NCBI GenBank assembly: GCA_007130045.1
Contig: SLTG01000040.1
Span: 1 to 35,890 of the forward strand
Source: Opitutales bacterium
GTDB taxonomy: Bacteria > Verrucomicrobiota > Verrucomicrobiia > Opitutales > T3Sed10-336
Direction of reading: 5' to 3'
DNA: 35,890 bases
Shown: in pieces, positions 1 through 9,971 of the stretch
How positions within the stretch are numbered: the first letter of the stretch is position 1
Layout: each line of letters opens with the position of its first letter
Made by a program: the position numbers and the translations under genes
The notes under the pieces: model-generated
The model's input: the letters and a program-made list of their open reading frames with translations, nothing else
What the model was told of the DNA's origin: nothing
The model's database searches: none

Positions 1-324
1 AACTACCGCTACAACCGCCACCGAAAATCGAATCGAAAACTGAAACCTTGTAGTGGAGACCTTTCGTCGTTTATCAACGACTTACGCCAAAATCACCCTC
101 CAGTTGAGAAAGTCGGGTTAGCTTCCTGGGATTTCGGACTTCGGCGAGCTCAGTCGAGCACGGAAGCGCCGGTGCTGCGTTTCGATCCGAGGCTTGCCTC
201 GCCTGAGCAAATTTGGGCGGAATCTCCCGCCGATCCCGCTTCGATCCCGGCTGATCGAGCGCGGCACGGTAAGATTGATAAATTTATCTGGAGCTTTGGG
301 GCAATTCGGTGGGAGATAGGTGGC
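1..324. other. Region without a convincing gene
   Basis: No reading frame here looks like a real protein. The frame of the downstream ABC-F gene stays open back to a GTG at 172, but that extension has no family similarity and the ABC-F homology starts at 325. Short inverted repeats are present: GTCGTT-TATC-AACGAC at 66-81 and CGAGGC-TT-GCCTCG at 188-201. Neither is followed by a T-run, so neither is called a terminator. Confidence 0.5.
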
Positions 325-2283
325 ATGCTCTCGCTGGAAAACCTTTTCCTTCAATATGGGGGACGAAAACTCTTTGACGAAATCAACGCCAACATTTTGC
401 CGCACGACCGCATCGGCCTGGTGGGATCCAACGGCGCGGGCAAAACCACCCTGCTGAAGATTATTGCCGGAGAAGCGGATCCGGAACGCGGCCGGGTGGC
501 GCGCGCCCGTTACGTCACGGTGGGCTATCTGCCGCAGGACGGTCTCGCGGTTTCCGGGAAAACGGTGTATTGCGAGGCGGAAACGGCTTTTGAAGCGGTG
601 TTGGACGTCCGGCAACGTCTGGAGGCGCTGCACAAAGAGAGCGAAAGCCTGCCCGCCGATGATCCCCGTCAGCCGGAGTTGCTGGAGATCGAGGGCGAAC
701 TTCGGCACCGGCTGGAGGAACTGGATGCCTTCCGCATGAAGTCCAAGATCGAGAGCATTCTTCTCGGATTGGGATTTCGTATGGAGGACATGGACCGCCC
801 CACCCGCGAGTTCAGCGGAGGCTGGCAGATGCGCCTGGCCATGGCGAAACTCCTGCTGCGCGAGCCGTCCCTGCTGTTGCTGGACGAGCCCACCAATCAC
901 CTGGATATCGAGTCGCAGCATTGGCTGGAGAGCTACCTGCGAAACTACGACGGCGCTCTGGTCCTGGTTTCGCACGACCGCGCTTTTCTCGACACCCTCT
1001 GTACCCGCACCCTGGCCCTTTCCCTGGGCCGGCTTGAGGATTATTCGGGGAACTATTCCTTTTTCGAACGGGAAAGCGCTCACCGGAAGGCGATCCGGGT
1101 CCAGGCCCAGGCCAACCAGCAGAAAAAGATCGATCATACCCAGCGCTTCATCGACCGCTTCCGGGCCAAGGCCACCAAGGCGGCCCAGGTGCAGAGCAGG
1201 ATCAAACACCTCGAAAAGATCGATATCATCGAACTCGTGGAAGAGGAGGACCGCATCGCATTCCGTTTTCCCGAACCGCCCAGGAGCGGCCGCGTGGTGA
1301 TGGAGCTCCAGGGCGTCGCCAAGGCTTACGGCGATCTGACCGTTTTCCGCGACCTCGACCTCCGCATCGAGCGCGGCGACCGTATCGCCGTCGTCGGGGT
1401 CAACGGCGCCGGCAAGTCCACCCTCGCCCGCGTCCTCGCCGGCACCGAGACCCCCACCGCCGGCAAGCGGATCGAGGGCCACAATCTCAAACTCTCCCTG
1501 TTCGCACAGCACCAGGCCGAGGAACTCGACCCGAAAAAGACCGTCCTCGAATCCGCCGAAGAAGCCGCGCCCGACAAGACCGAAACGCGGGTCCGCACTC
1601 TACTCGGAGCGTTTCTCTTCAAAGGCGACGACGTGTTCAAACACGTCTTGGTCCTGTCCGGAGGCGAAAAAAGCCGGCTTGCGCTCGTCAGGATGCTCCT
1701 TCGCGCAGGCAATTTTCTCATCCTCGACGAACCGACCAACCACCTCGACATGCAGTCGAAACGTGTGCTTCAGGACGCCCTCAATGCTTTTCCCGCCACC
1801 TTCGCGATCGTCTCCCACGACCGCGCGTTCCTGGACCCGGTCGTCAACAAGGTGCTTGAAGTCAGCCATACCGGCCTCCGGCTGCTTCCGGGCACCGTGA
1901 CCGACTACCTTCGCAAACGCGAAGAGGAAAAGGCCGCCGGCCTCGGGCCGCGGGAATCCACTTCGGCCGGTCGCCGGGAAACCGGCGGTCTCTCTCCCAA
2001 AGAACGCCGCCGCCGCAAGGCCGTAAAACGGCAGCAGGCGGCCGGGCGACTCAAACCGTTGCGCGAACGAGCCGACGGCTTCGAACACAGGATCACCACC
2101 CTGGAGAAACGAAAAGAAGAACTCGAAGCCCAGATGGCCGACCCCGAATTCTACGGCAACGCCGCCGAAGCCCGCGCCACACTCCGCGAATACGACTCCA
2201 TCAAACTCGACCTTCAGGAAACCTACTCCGGCTGGAGCGCGGTCCTCGAGCAAATCGACTCCCTCGAAAGCGGAGCTACGTAG
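325..2283 (+). CDS. ABC-F family ATPase (Uup/YheS-like ribosome-associated factor)
   Basis: A 652-residue protein with two ABC ATPase domains and no membrane segments, the layout of ABC-F proteins. These act on ribosomes in translation, or in antibiotic protection, rather than in transport. Domain 1 has Walker A GSNGAGKTT (34-42), signature FSGGWQMR (163-170) and Walker B ending LLLLDEPTNHLD. Domain 2 has Walker A GVNGAGKST (358-366), signature LSGGEKS (444-450) and LDEPTNHLD (467-475). The charged linker between them (about 245-310) matches the P-site tRNA interaction region. Residues 557-650 form a basic then acidic coiled coil, as in Uup-type C-terminal domains. The start is ATG 325, with GGAG at 312-315; an upstream GTG at 172 would add 51 residues without homology. 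Family assignment is firm, the exact subfamily is not. Confidence 0.93.
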   Translation: MLSLENLFLQYGGRKLFDEINANILPHDRIGLVGSNGAGKTTLLKIIAGEADPERGRVARARYVTVGYLPQDGLAVSGKTVYCEAETAFEAVLDVRQRLEALHKESESLPADDPRQPELLEIEGELRHRLEELDAFRMKSKIESILLGLGFRMEDMDRPTREFSGGWQMRLAMAKLLLREPSLLLLDEPTNHLDIESQHWLESYLRNYDGALVLVSHDRAFLDTLCTRTLALSLGRLEDYSGNYSFFERESAHRKAIRVQAQANQQKKIDHTQRFIDRFRAKATKAAQVQSRIKHLEKIDIIELVEEEDRIAFRFPEPPRSGRVVMELQGVAKAYGDLTVFRDLDLRIERGDRIAVVGVNGAGKSTLARVLAGTETPTAGKRIEGHNLKLSLFAQHQAEELDPKKTVLESAEEAAPDKTETRVRTLLGAFLFKGDDVFKHVLVLSGGEKSRLALVRMLLRAGNFLILDEPTNHLDMQSKRVLQDALNAFPATFAIVSHDRAFLDPVVNKVLEVSHTGLRLLPGTVTDYLRKREEEKAAGLGPRESTSAGRRETGGLSPKERRRRKAVKRQQAAGRLKPLRERADGFEHRITTLEKRKEELEAQMADPEFYGNAAEARATLREYDSIKLDLQETYSGWSAVLEQIDSLESGAT

Positions 2284-2347
2284 TATCACATCGCCCGAAT
2301 ACGATCTTAGGCCAGGCGGCACCGGGAACAGGGCGAAGCCCGGCCCC

Positions 2348-5056
2348 TCACCCGAGCGCTCCGAGGAGTTTTTCGACTTCGGATTTCTTTTCCTTGAGTT
2401 CGTTCAACTGGCGGCGGACGCCGTCCACGATTTCCGGAGGGGCTTTGGACGTGAACTTTTCGTTCGCGAGCTTGTTCTCGCCGATCGCGACCTGTTTCTC
2501 CAGTTTCTGAAGTTCCTTGCCGAGCCGTTCCTTTTCAGCATCGACGTCGATGGATCCCGACAGGTCGAGCTGGATCGTCCCGAGGCGGGTCACCACCGCG
2601 GGCGCGGCTTCGCCGGCCGGATCGAAGGAGATTGCCGAGGCGCCGATCAGGAATTTCAGTTTTCCCAGAGCCCCTTCGATCTGTTGGCGCGTCCTCTCGT
2701 CGGCCTGGACAAAAAACGCGACGTCCTTCCGGTTCGCGAGGTTGTAATCGGCCTTCAGGCCGCGGGCTCTCGTGACGAATTCCTGCAGGCCGACCGCTTT
2801 CGCGTCGGCCCGTTCATTCAATGAGACCCCGGCGGTTTCCAGCGCCGCTTTCAACGCCGCCGCATCGGGCATTCGAACGTTCTGGATAAACTCCGACTCC
2901 GTCCCGTATCCAAGATCGTGCCACAATTCCTCCGTGATGAACGGAATGTACGGATGCAGCATGAGGAGAAGCTGCCGGATCACGAAATCCTGGATCGCCA
3001 GCCCGGTCTCCTTCACGGCCGGATCGTCGGACCGGGTCTTGGAAACTTCGAGATACCAGTCGCAGAAGTCCGTCCAAAAGAACGTGAACAGTTTCTGCGC
3101 GGCCCCGGTGAACTCGTATTTGTCCAACCCCCGGTCCACTGTTTCCGTCGCCTGGATCAATCGCAAGAGGATGAAGTGATCGTCGTCGTCGAGGGTTTCG
3201 GGACGCATTCGGGAAGCGACGGCCTCCCGCGAGCTATTGTCCTTTTTTCCGCCGGACATCTGACGGTAGCGGCAGGCATTCCAGAGCTTGTTGCAGAAGT
3301 GGCGCCCGGTTTCGACCCGGTCCTCGCTGAAACGGATATCCTGCCCCTTGGGCGCGATCAACATAATGCCGAACCGCAGCCCGTCGGCGCCGTATTTCTC
3401 GATCAATTCGATCGGGTCGGGTGAATTGCCGAGCGATTTCGACATCTTGCGTCCCTGAATGTCCCGGATGATGCCCGTGTAATAAACATCGCGAAACGGT
3501 ATGCGCCGCTCGACCGGTTCTCCCGGACGCATGAAATGCAGTCCCGCCATGATCATGCGGGCGACCCAGAAAAAGATGATGTCCGGACCGGTGACGAGCG
3601 AACCGGTCGGATAAAAATATTCGAGCCCGTGTGTTTTCTCCGCTTCCGGTTCGGGCCATCCCATTGTGGCGAACGGCCACAGCCAGGACGAGGCCCAGGT
3701 GTCGAGGACGTCGTCCTCCTGTTCCCAGTTTTCCGGGTCCTCCGGCGGCTTCGTATCGACATGCCAGTTCTCCGGCTTTGAGCGGTCTCCTCCTTTGCGG
3801 TACCAGACCGGGATCCGGTGCCCCCACCAGAGCTGCCGGCTGATGCACCAGTCCTGGATGTTGTCGAGCCAGTGCAGGTAGATCTTCGACCAGCGTTCGG
3901 GGAAAAACCGGATCGTCCCTTCCTTCACGACCGCCTTCGCCTCGTCCACGTTCGGATACTTGAGAAACCACTGTTCGGAGAGGCGGGGTTCGATCGGGAC
4001 GTCGGCCCGCTCGCTGAAGCCGACGCTGTTTTCGTAGGGCTCTTCGCGCATCAGGAGCCCCGCTTCGCGCAGTTTGCGCGCTGCGGCCTTGCGGGCCTCG
4101 AAACGATCCATCCCGTTGAACTCTTCGCCCGCCAATTCGTTCAGGACGCCGTCGGGACCGATCACCTCGCGAACCGGGAGATTGTGGCGAACGCCGATCT
4201 CGAAATCCGCCTTGTCGTGGGCGGGAGTCACCTTCAGAACGCCCGTGCCGAATTCGGGATCGATGTAGGAATCGGCGATGACCGGGATCGCTTCTCGCGG
4301 GAACGGTCGCCAGACCTTTTGCCCGACGAGGCGCCTGTAACGCTCGTCGTCCGGGTGGACGGCGACCGCCGTGTCCCCCATCAACGTTTCCGGGCGGGTC
4401 GTCGAGATTTCGAGGAATTCGCCCGGCCGATCGACCAGTTCATACCGCATGTGATAGAGGATGCTGTTCCGCGTCTTCATGATCACCTCTTCGTCCGAGA
4501 GAGCCGTGAGGCTCGCGGGACACCAGTTGACCATGCGCTTGCCACGATAGATCAGGCCCTCGCGGTAGAGGCGGACAAAAGCCTCCTGCACCCGGGCGCT
4601 GTAGTCGGGATCCATCGTGAACACCTCCCTATCCCAGTCACAGGAACAGCCAAGGCGTTTCAGTTGCTCGATGATGATGCCGCCGTGTTTCTCCTTCCAC
4701 TCCCACGCTTTCTCCAAAAATTTCTCGCGCCCTAGGTCGTGGCGGGTCAATCCCTCGTTTTGGCGCAGATCCCGCTCCACACGGGTCTGGGTCGCAATGC
4801 CGGCGTGGTCCGTGCCCGGGAGCCACATGGCCTCCTTCCCCTTCTGGCGGGCGCGACGGATCAGGATGTCCTGGAGCGCGTTGTTCAGGACGTGGCCCAT
4901 CGTGAGGACCCCCGTCACGTTCGGCGGGGGAATCACGATGCAATACGGCTCTTTGTCCGGATTCGGAGCACCCCGGAAACAATGGCGATCGATCCAGGTC
5001 TTATACCAACGGGATTCAACCCGGCTCGGGTCGTAGGATTTGCTGATTTCTGGCAT
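2348..5056 (-). CDS. valS: Valyl-tRNA synthetase
   Basis: A 902-residue class I aminoacyl-tRNA synthetase that charges tRNA-Val with valine in the cytoplasm. The N-terminal PPPNVTGVLTMGH (43-55) carries the HIGH-like motif. The CP1 editing domain shows STTRPETLMGDTAVAVHP around 218-235, and GRKMSKS (535-541) is the second ATP-binding signature. The anticodon-binding helical domain follows, and the last 65 or so residues form the coiled-coil arm typical of ValRS. The length is slightly under the 951 residues of the E. coli enzyme and nothing essential is missing. The gene is convergent with the ABC-F gene, with 64 bp between stops, and divergent from glnD. No strong Shine-Dalgarno precedes the ATG. 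Confidence 0.97.
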   Translation of the reverse strand: MPEISKSYDPSRVESRWYKTWIDRHCFRGAPNPDKEPYCIVIPPPNVTGVLTMGHVLNNALQDILIRRARQKGKEAMWLPGTDHAGIATQTRVERDLRQNEGLTRHDLGREKFLEKAWEWKEKHGGIIIEQLKRLGCSCDWDREVFTMDPDYSARVQEAFVRLYREGLIYRGKRMVNWCPASLTALSDEEVIMKTRNSILYHMRYELVDRPGEFLEISTTRPETLMGDTAVAVHPDDERYRRLVGQKVWRPFPREAIPVIADSYIDPEFGTGVLKVTPAHDKADFEIGVRHNLPVREVIGPDGVLNELAGEEFNGMDRFEARKAAARKLREAGLLMREEPYENSVGFSERADVPIEPRLSEQWFLKYPNVDEAKAVVKEGTIRFFPERWSKIYLHWLDNIQDWCISRQLWWGHRIPVWYRKGGDRSKPENWHVDTKPPEDPENWEQEDDVLDTWASSWLWPFATMGWPEPEAEKTHGLEYFYPTGSLVTGPDIIFFWVARMIMAGLHFMRPGEPVERRIPFRDVYYTGIIRDIQGRKMSKSLGNSPDPIELIEKYGADGLRFGIMLIAPKGQDIRFSEDRVETGRHFCNKLWNACRYRQMSGGKKDNSSREAVASRMRPETLDDDDHFILLRLIQATETVDRGLDKYEFTGAAQKLFTFFWTDFCDWYLEVSKTRSDDPAVKETGLAIQDFVIRQLLLMLHPYIPFITEELWHDLGYGTESEFIQNVRMPDAAALKAALETAGVSLNERADAKAVGLQEFVTRARGLKADYNLANRKDVAFFVQADERTRQQIEGALGKLKFLIGASAISFDPAGEAAPAVVTRLGTIQLDLSGSIDVDAEKERLGKELQKLEKQVAIGENKLANEKFTSKAPPEIVDGVRRQLNELKEKKSEVEKLLGALG

Positions 5057-5310
5057 GGAAACAGCTAGGAGTAAGGGCGTTTCGGTCGCGATTTCAATCC
5101 TTTTGGCGTTTCATTCCAGAAAGAGTACGGCCTTCTCCAGGGCCGTTGACAACCCGCAAGTACGAAATTCCGGTGAAACACGACAAGATTTCCACACACA
5201 CAGTTCAACCCGCCAAAGCAGACAAACCTTACGGAGCCGGCTCCCGGTCTTCCATCTTGCATTGCGGCGCAATTGCGCTAGTTCCTGAATTAGGCGCAGA
5301 TATCGATACC

Positions 5311-8103
5311 ATGCTCAAACGAATCCAACAGCACGCGGCGTCCCGCCTCGACTTCGCCAACGAGTTGAGCGCGCCGGAACGGCTGGCAATCTACAAGCAG
5401 TTCATCAGCCTGGAGAACGAAATGATCCTGCGACGCCACAGGTCCGGCGAATCAGGACTGGGGATCGCGCTCGCGCGCTCCAGCGTCATCGACGTCCTCC
5501 TGCAACACCTGTTTTCGGAGGCCCGGCAAAAAATCGAGATTGACCGCGGAGCCCCCTCGCCGCCGGTTTGCCTTCTCGGTCTGGGAGGATACGGCCGAGC
5601 GGAGCTTTCCCCGCTGAGCGACATCGATATCATGTTACTATTCCCAGCAAAATCCCGGCGAACGGACCTGAAAACGTTCCAGGAAGCTCTGTCCAACGAG
5701 GTCCTTTATCCCCTTTGGGATCTCGGGTTGAAGGTCGGGCATTCCACCCGCACAATCAATGAAATGCTCGAAGAAGCCCGGAAGGACATCCGGACAAAAA
5801 CCTCTCTGCTCGACGCCCGGCTGATTGCCGGGTCCGAAGAACTCTTCGGCGTATTCGACCACGCCTACAGGAATTTTTACCAAAAGGAAGATCCGCACAA
5901 CTACCTTGAAGCCCGGCTGCGGGACCAGGCTGAACGGCGCAAGCGATTTCAGAACACGATTTTTCTCCAGGAACCGGATATCAAGAGCGGCGTCGGCGGC
6001 CTCCGCGATTACCAGAATACCTTGTGGATGGCGCGCATCAAGCTCGGCATTGACCGCATCGCCGACCTCTCAGCTCACAACTACTTGGGATCGAAAGAGC
6101 AGAAGGACTTCACCCGCGCATACGATTTCCTGATGCGCGTGCGAAACGACCTGCACTTCATCAGCAGCCGCCCCACCGACCTGCTCGATCTGGAAAGCCA
6201 GCCGGTGGTCGCGAAAAACCTCGGGTACGATCACGAAGACATCTTCAAACGGGTCGAGGCCTTTATGCGCGATTACTACACTCACGCCCGAACGATTTTC
6301 AGCACATCCCAGCTTCTCGAACAGCGCCTTGCCTTGCGCAAGGACGACGATTCGGCCGACCGGATCTCATTCCGCGAAGTCATTCGTTCCCGACGGTTCG
6401 AACGGCAGAAACAATTCGACGGCTTTTTGCTGCGGGGGGACGAATTGACCTGCGAAAGCCGGACTGTCTTTCGCAGGGATCCCGAACGGCTGATCCGCGT
6501 TTTCAGGCATTGTCAGCAATTGAACTGCCGAATGGATTTCGAGCTGGCCAGCCTGGTGCAGGACTCCCTCTACCTGATCACCGCCAGGCTCATCCGGTCG
6601 CCTCGGGCAAACCTCAGCTTTCGCACCATACTTGAGCAGGCGGGACAGGTTTATCCAGCGTTGATGCTGATGCACGAACTGGGCGTGCTCGGCAGGTTCG
6701 TTCCCGAATTCGGCAAACTGACGTGCCTGGTGCAGCACGAGTTCTACCACCGCTACACCGCCGATATCCACACTCTCAATACGCTGGCCGAACTGGACAG
6801 AATCTACGAAGAAAAAGAGGATCCCTCCGTCGATAAGTACAGGCACGCCCTCCGCCAGACATCCGATCCCAGGCTCCTTTACCTCATCCTTTTTCTCCAT
6901 GACATAGGAAAATCGGCCGGGGTTGCCGGTCATGCGGAAGCAGGCGCCAAAATGGCATGGAATATTCTGACACGCCTGGATGTGGAGGACAAGAAATGCA
7001 AAAGGATCGATTTCGTCATACGCAATCACCTTCAGATGACGCGCATCTGGCAAAAATTCGACGTGGAGGATTCCCGCACCACGGCATTGTTCGCCGAGCA
7101 GGTGGAGAATCTCGAAAACCTTCGCTACCTCTACGTCCACACGTTCTGCGACGCGCGAGGCACGGCGGCGAACCTCTGGAACAGCTTCAAGGACACCCTT
7201 CACACCCAGCTTTACGAGGCGACGGCGGAACGACTGACGCTCGGCGCATCGATCGACCAGAAACTCAACGAACAGAAAGAAATGACCTCCAGAAGCGTAA
7301 TCGAAAGAAAGATTCCCGGCATCGGCGAAGAGGAAATCACCGCCCATCTCAATCTCCTTCCTGAAACCTACTTTGTGAACACCGACACCGAAGAGATCGT
7401 TCTGCACATCAAACTGATTCACCGGCTGTTCGCCAATATCGCCGCAAAAAGCGGGGCCGAGGAGGCGCTGGTTCCGGTGATCGACTGGAAGGACGATGTC
7501 GACCGCAGCATCACAGTGGTCAACGTCGTCACGTGGGACCGGGCGGGTCTCTTCTGCAAGATGGCCGGATCGTTCATCGCCGCCGGCCTCAACATCCTCA
7601 CCGCCAAGATCGTCACCCGGCCCGACCACATCGCCATCGATACCTTTTACGTGGTTGAGCCGGGTCGAGGTATGGTTCAAAGCACGGAAGCCCGTGATAC
7701 GTTCGGCAAGACCCTGGAAAAAGCGCTTACCGCAAAAGAGGACGTCCTCCCGGATATCGTATCCGGAGTCCGGAGATCGAAAAAGAGAGAGCAGCCGCTG
7801 TATCGCCGACAAACGAGCCGACTGGATGCGAACATACCAACAGACGTCAAGGTTTACAATGAACTTTCGCTGAAACAAACGATCGTTGAGATCCAGGCCA
7901 ATGATCGAATAGGTCTCCTCTACGAAATTTCACGCACGCTCTTCGAATTCCGATATGACATCACGTTCGCACGCATCGCCACCGAACGCCATGTGGCTCT
8001 CGACACTTTCTATATCAAACCGATCGAAAACAACGAGGAGCGGGACGAAACCAACCTTTTAAAACTGCAGGAGGCGCTCGGCGCCGCGATAGCGCCCGAA
8101 TAG
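5311..8103 (+). CDS. glnD: Bifunctional PII uridylyltransferase / uridylyl-removing enzyme
   Basis: A 930-residue GlnD that would uridylylate PII under nitrogen limitation and deuridylylate it when glutamine is high. The nucleotidyltransferase motif GLGGYGRAELSPLSDIDIML places the catalytic acidic pair at D104 and D106. The family signature DIKSGVGGLRD is at 223-233. The HD hydrolase motif LFLHDIGKS has H530 and D531. Two C-terminal ACT domains (about 733-805 and 855-928) are the glutamine sensors. All four modules are intact; E. coli GlnD has 890 residues. The start is uncertain: ATG 5311 is where family similarity begins, but the frame is open to a TTG at 5146, which would add 55 residues. 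No glnB, ntrC or glnA lies in the window. Confidence 0.94.
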   Translation: MLKRIQQHAASRLDFANELSAPERLAIYKQFISLENEMILRRHRSGESGLGIALARSSVIDVLLQHLFSEARQKIEIDRGAPSPPVCLLGLGGYGRAELSPLSDIDIMLLFPAKSRRTDLKTFQEALSNEVLYPLWDLGLKVGHSTRTINEMLEEARKDIRTKTSLLDARLIAGSEELFGVFDHAYRNFYQKEDPHNYLEARLRDQAERRKRFQNTIFLQEPDIKSGVGGLRDYQNTLWMARIKLGIDRIADLSAHNYLGSKEQKDFTRAYDFLMRVRNDLHFISSRPTDLLDLESQPVVAKNLGYDHEDIFKRVEAFMRDYYTHARTIFSTSQLLEQRLALRKDDDSADRISFREVIRSRRFERQKQFDGFLLRGDELTCESRTVFRRDPERLIRVFRHCQQLNCRMDFELASLVQDSLYLITARLIRSPRANLSFRTILEQAGQVYPALMLMHELGVLGRFVPEFGKLTCLVQHEFYHRYTADIHTLNTLAELDRIYEEKEDPSVDKYRHALRQTSDPRLLYLILFLHDIGKSAGVAGHAEAGAKMAWNILTRLDVEDKKCKRIDFVIRNHLQMTRIWQKFDVEDSRTTALFAEQVENLENLRYLYVHTFCDARGTAANLWNSFKDTLHTQLYEATAERLTLGASIDQKLNEQKEMTSRSVIERKIPGIGEEEITAHLNLLPETYFVNTDTEEIVLHIKLIHRLFANIAAKSGAEEALVPVIDWKDDVDRSITVVNVVTWDRAGLFCKMAGSFIAAGLNILTAKIVTRPDHIAIDTFYVVEPGRGMVQSTEARDTFGKTLEKALTAKEDVLPDIVSGVRRSKKREQPLYRRQTSRLDANIPTDVKVYNELSLKQTIVEIQANDRIGLLYEISRTLFEFRYDITFARIATERHVALDTFYIKPIENNEERDETNLLKLQEALGAAIAPE

Positions 8104-8110
8104 CGCCCGA
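8089..8110 (+). repeat. Perfect 11-bp tandem duplication across the glnD stop
   Basis: ATAGCGCCCGA occurs twice head to tail (8089-8099 and 8100-8110). The junction between copies creates the TAG stop of glnD at 8101-8103. Because 11 is not a multiple of three, a slippage event here would have set the current C-terminus (AIAPE). The ACT domain ends before this point. Confidence 0.8.
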
Positions 8111-8228
8111 TTCCGAATGAAGAGCGGCCGGCGCGTTTCTTCTTCCTAGCCGCGTTCTTCTCGATCGCGACAGGCCGAACCGGCAACCGCCCGCCCTTTT
8201 CTCAACCACGAAAACCTGTCAAATCCAC

Positions 8229-9971
8229 ATGGACCGCCGCACCGAAGCTTCCGCAATCGACGCCCTGTACCGGATCAGCAGTCTCGCGGGAAAAACCGAT
8301 GATCCCGGCGAAGCGCTGGAATCGATCCTCGCGGAGATTGTCAAAACATTCGATGCCGACAGCGGGTCCATCGCCTTGATCAACCCCGACAGCGGCCGTC
8401 TTGAGATCGAAGTCTCCCACGGGCTCCCCACCGCTTCATCGAAAGTGCGCTTGAGACCCGGAGAGGGCGTCACCGGCTGGGTGGCCCTGCATGGCAAACC
8501 GCTGGTGATTCCCGACGTTCGATCCGACCCCCGCTACTTTCAGGTTCGCAAAGGCGTCCAATCGGAAATGGCCGCCCCCATGGAGGATCGCGGCCAGGTT
8601 ATCGGCGTGGTCAACATCGACAGCGACACACCCGATACGTTCAACGAAAACGATCTCAAGCTCCTGGTGCTTATCACCGCCGAGGCGGCCACCGTCGCAC
8701 GCGGCCTGTGGCTCATCCAACAGCTCAAGACAAAGGCCGCCCAGCTTGAATCAATGCTGACGATCGGGCGTCGGCTCGTATCCAAGCTTGAACTGCAGGA
8801 AATAATCGACGGCATCACTCTGGAGTCCCGCAGGATCATCGACTGTCCCGTATGCGCAATTTTCCTGATCAGCACCGACGGGGAACGATTGGAGCTCTAT
8901 TCGGTCAATGGCGGTTCGGGCGCATTCGCGAGGCTTCCTCCCCTCGCCATTGACGAAAACAGTATCGGCGTGGCGATCAGCCGAAAGAAGCAGGTGGAAG
9001 TTCTCGACCTGGTCAAGACCGAAGAGAGTTTTCCCGTGCTCGACGCGATCCAAAGCGAGGGACTCGTTTCGCTGTTGGCTTCGCCGATCGTTTACGAGGG
9101 CGAAGTCATCGGTGTTCTCAACGCCTATACATCTCACCAACACCGCTTCAACAACGAAGAAAAAGGGCTTGTCGCGGCAATGGCCAGTCTCGGCGCGGTC
9201 GCGATTCAGAACGCCCGACTCTACGCCCGCGTTTTTGAAAGCGAGGAAAAACTTCGCGTCGGAGAACGGCTCAACACTCTCGGCCTCCTCGCATCCGAGG
9301 TCGCACACGAGATCCGAAACCCTCTCACCGTCATCAAACTGCTGTTTCAATCGCTCGACCTGAGCTTTCCCGGAGACGATCCCCGCGCGCGCGATGTCTC
9401 GGTCATCGAAGAAAAACTCAACCACCTGGAAGCAATTGTCGGCAGGATTCTCAACTTCGCAAAATCCTCGGAAGAGCTCCACTCGCGCTGTACGCTTCAA
9501 TCAATACTCAACGACACCCTGATTCTCGTTCGCCTCAAGCTCGAACAGAGCAGGATTCACCTCGTGTACGACGAGCCTGCCGATCCGATCGAGATCGAAG
9601 GAAATCCCGGACAACTCCAGCAGGTGCTGCTCAACCTGATTTTCAACGCCATCCAATCCATGCCCGCCGGCGGCGACCTTCGTCTTGAGATGAAAAAGAT
9701 CTCGACCAGCGAGTCCGCCGCCTGGGCCGAGCTCATCATCACCGACACAGGCTGCGGCATTCCCCGAAACATCAGGGAACGTATATTCGATTCCTTTCTG
9801 AGCGGACGCCAGGAGGGAACCGGCCTCGGTATGGCCATCGTCAAACGAATCCTGGACGGCCACCACGGAAATATCGCTGTCGTTCGCTCCGATTCCGAGG
9901 GAACGTCGATCCGTCTGGCGCTGCCGCTTGCTGACGCCGGCGATCCCGGGAGTCCGGTCGAATTCCGTTAA
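8229..9971 (+). CDS. Soluble GAF-GAF sensor histidine kinase
   Basis: A 580-residue protein with no signal peptide or transmembrane segment, so a cytoplasmic sensor. There are two GAF domains (about 26-160 and 185-335), the first with the conserved SGSIALINP and GEGVTGWVALHGKP stretches. A HisKA domain follows with the phospho-acceptor H360 in EVAHEIRNPLT. The HATPase_c domain has N box QVLLNLIFNAIQS (465-477, N473), G1 DTGCGIP (506-512) and G2 GTGLGMAI (530-537). All catalytic boxes are intact. It lies 125 bp downstream of glnD on the same strand, which could suggest an NtrB-like link to nitrogen control, but no response regulator is in the window and NtrB normally has a PAS domain. The GAF ligand cannot be read from the sequence. 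Confidence 0.92.
   Translation: MDRRTEASAIDALYRISSLAGKTDDPGEALESILAEIVKTFDADSGSIALINPDSGRLEIEVSHGLPTASSKVRLRPGEGVTGWVALHGKPLVIPDVRSDPRYFQVRKGVQSEMAAPMEDRGQVIGVVNIDSDTPDTFNENDLKLLVLITAEAATVARGLWLIQQLKTKAAQLESMLTIGRRLVSKLELQEIIDGITLESRRIIDCPVCAIFLISTDGERLELYSVNGGSGAFARLPPLAIDENSIGVAISRKKQVEVLDLVKTEESFPVLDAIQSEGLVSLLASPIVYEGEVIGVLNAYTSHQHRFNNEEKGLVAAMASLGAVAIQNARLYARVFESEEKLRVGERLNTLGLLASEVAHEIRNPLTVIKLLFQSLDLSFPGDDPRARDVSVIEEKLNHLEAIVGRILNFAKSSEELHSRCTLQSILNDTLILVRLKLEQSRIHLVYDEPADPIEIEGNPGQLQQVLLNLIFNAIQSMPAGGDLRLEMKKISTSESAAWAELIITDTGCGIPRNIRERIFDSFLSGRQEGTGLGMAIVKRILDGHHGNIAVVRSDSEGTSIRLALPLADAGDPGSPVEFR

Noticed and set aside
118-1512. Long open frame on the minus strand opposite the ABC-F gene
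   Set aside because: It mirrors the codon structure of a clear ABC-F gene and has no family features; long antisense frames are expected in GC-rich coding DNA.
5146-5151. TTGACA, a consensus -35 element before glnD
   Set aside because: No acceptable -10 element lies 16-18 bp downstream; the overlapping TTG could also be an alternative glnD start, so no promoter is called.
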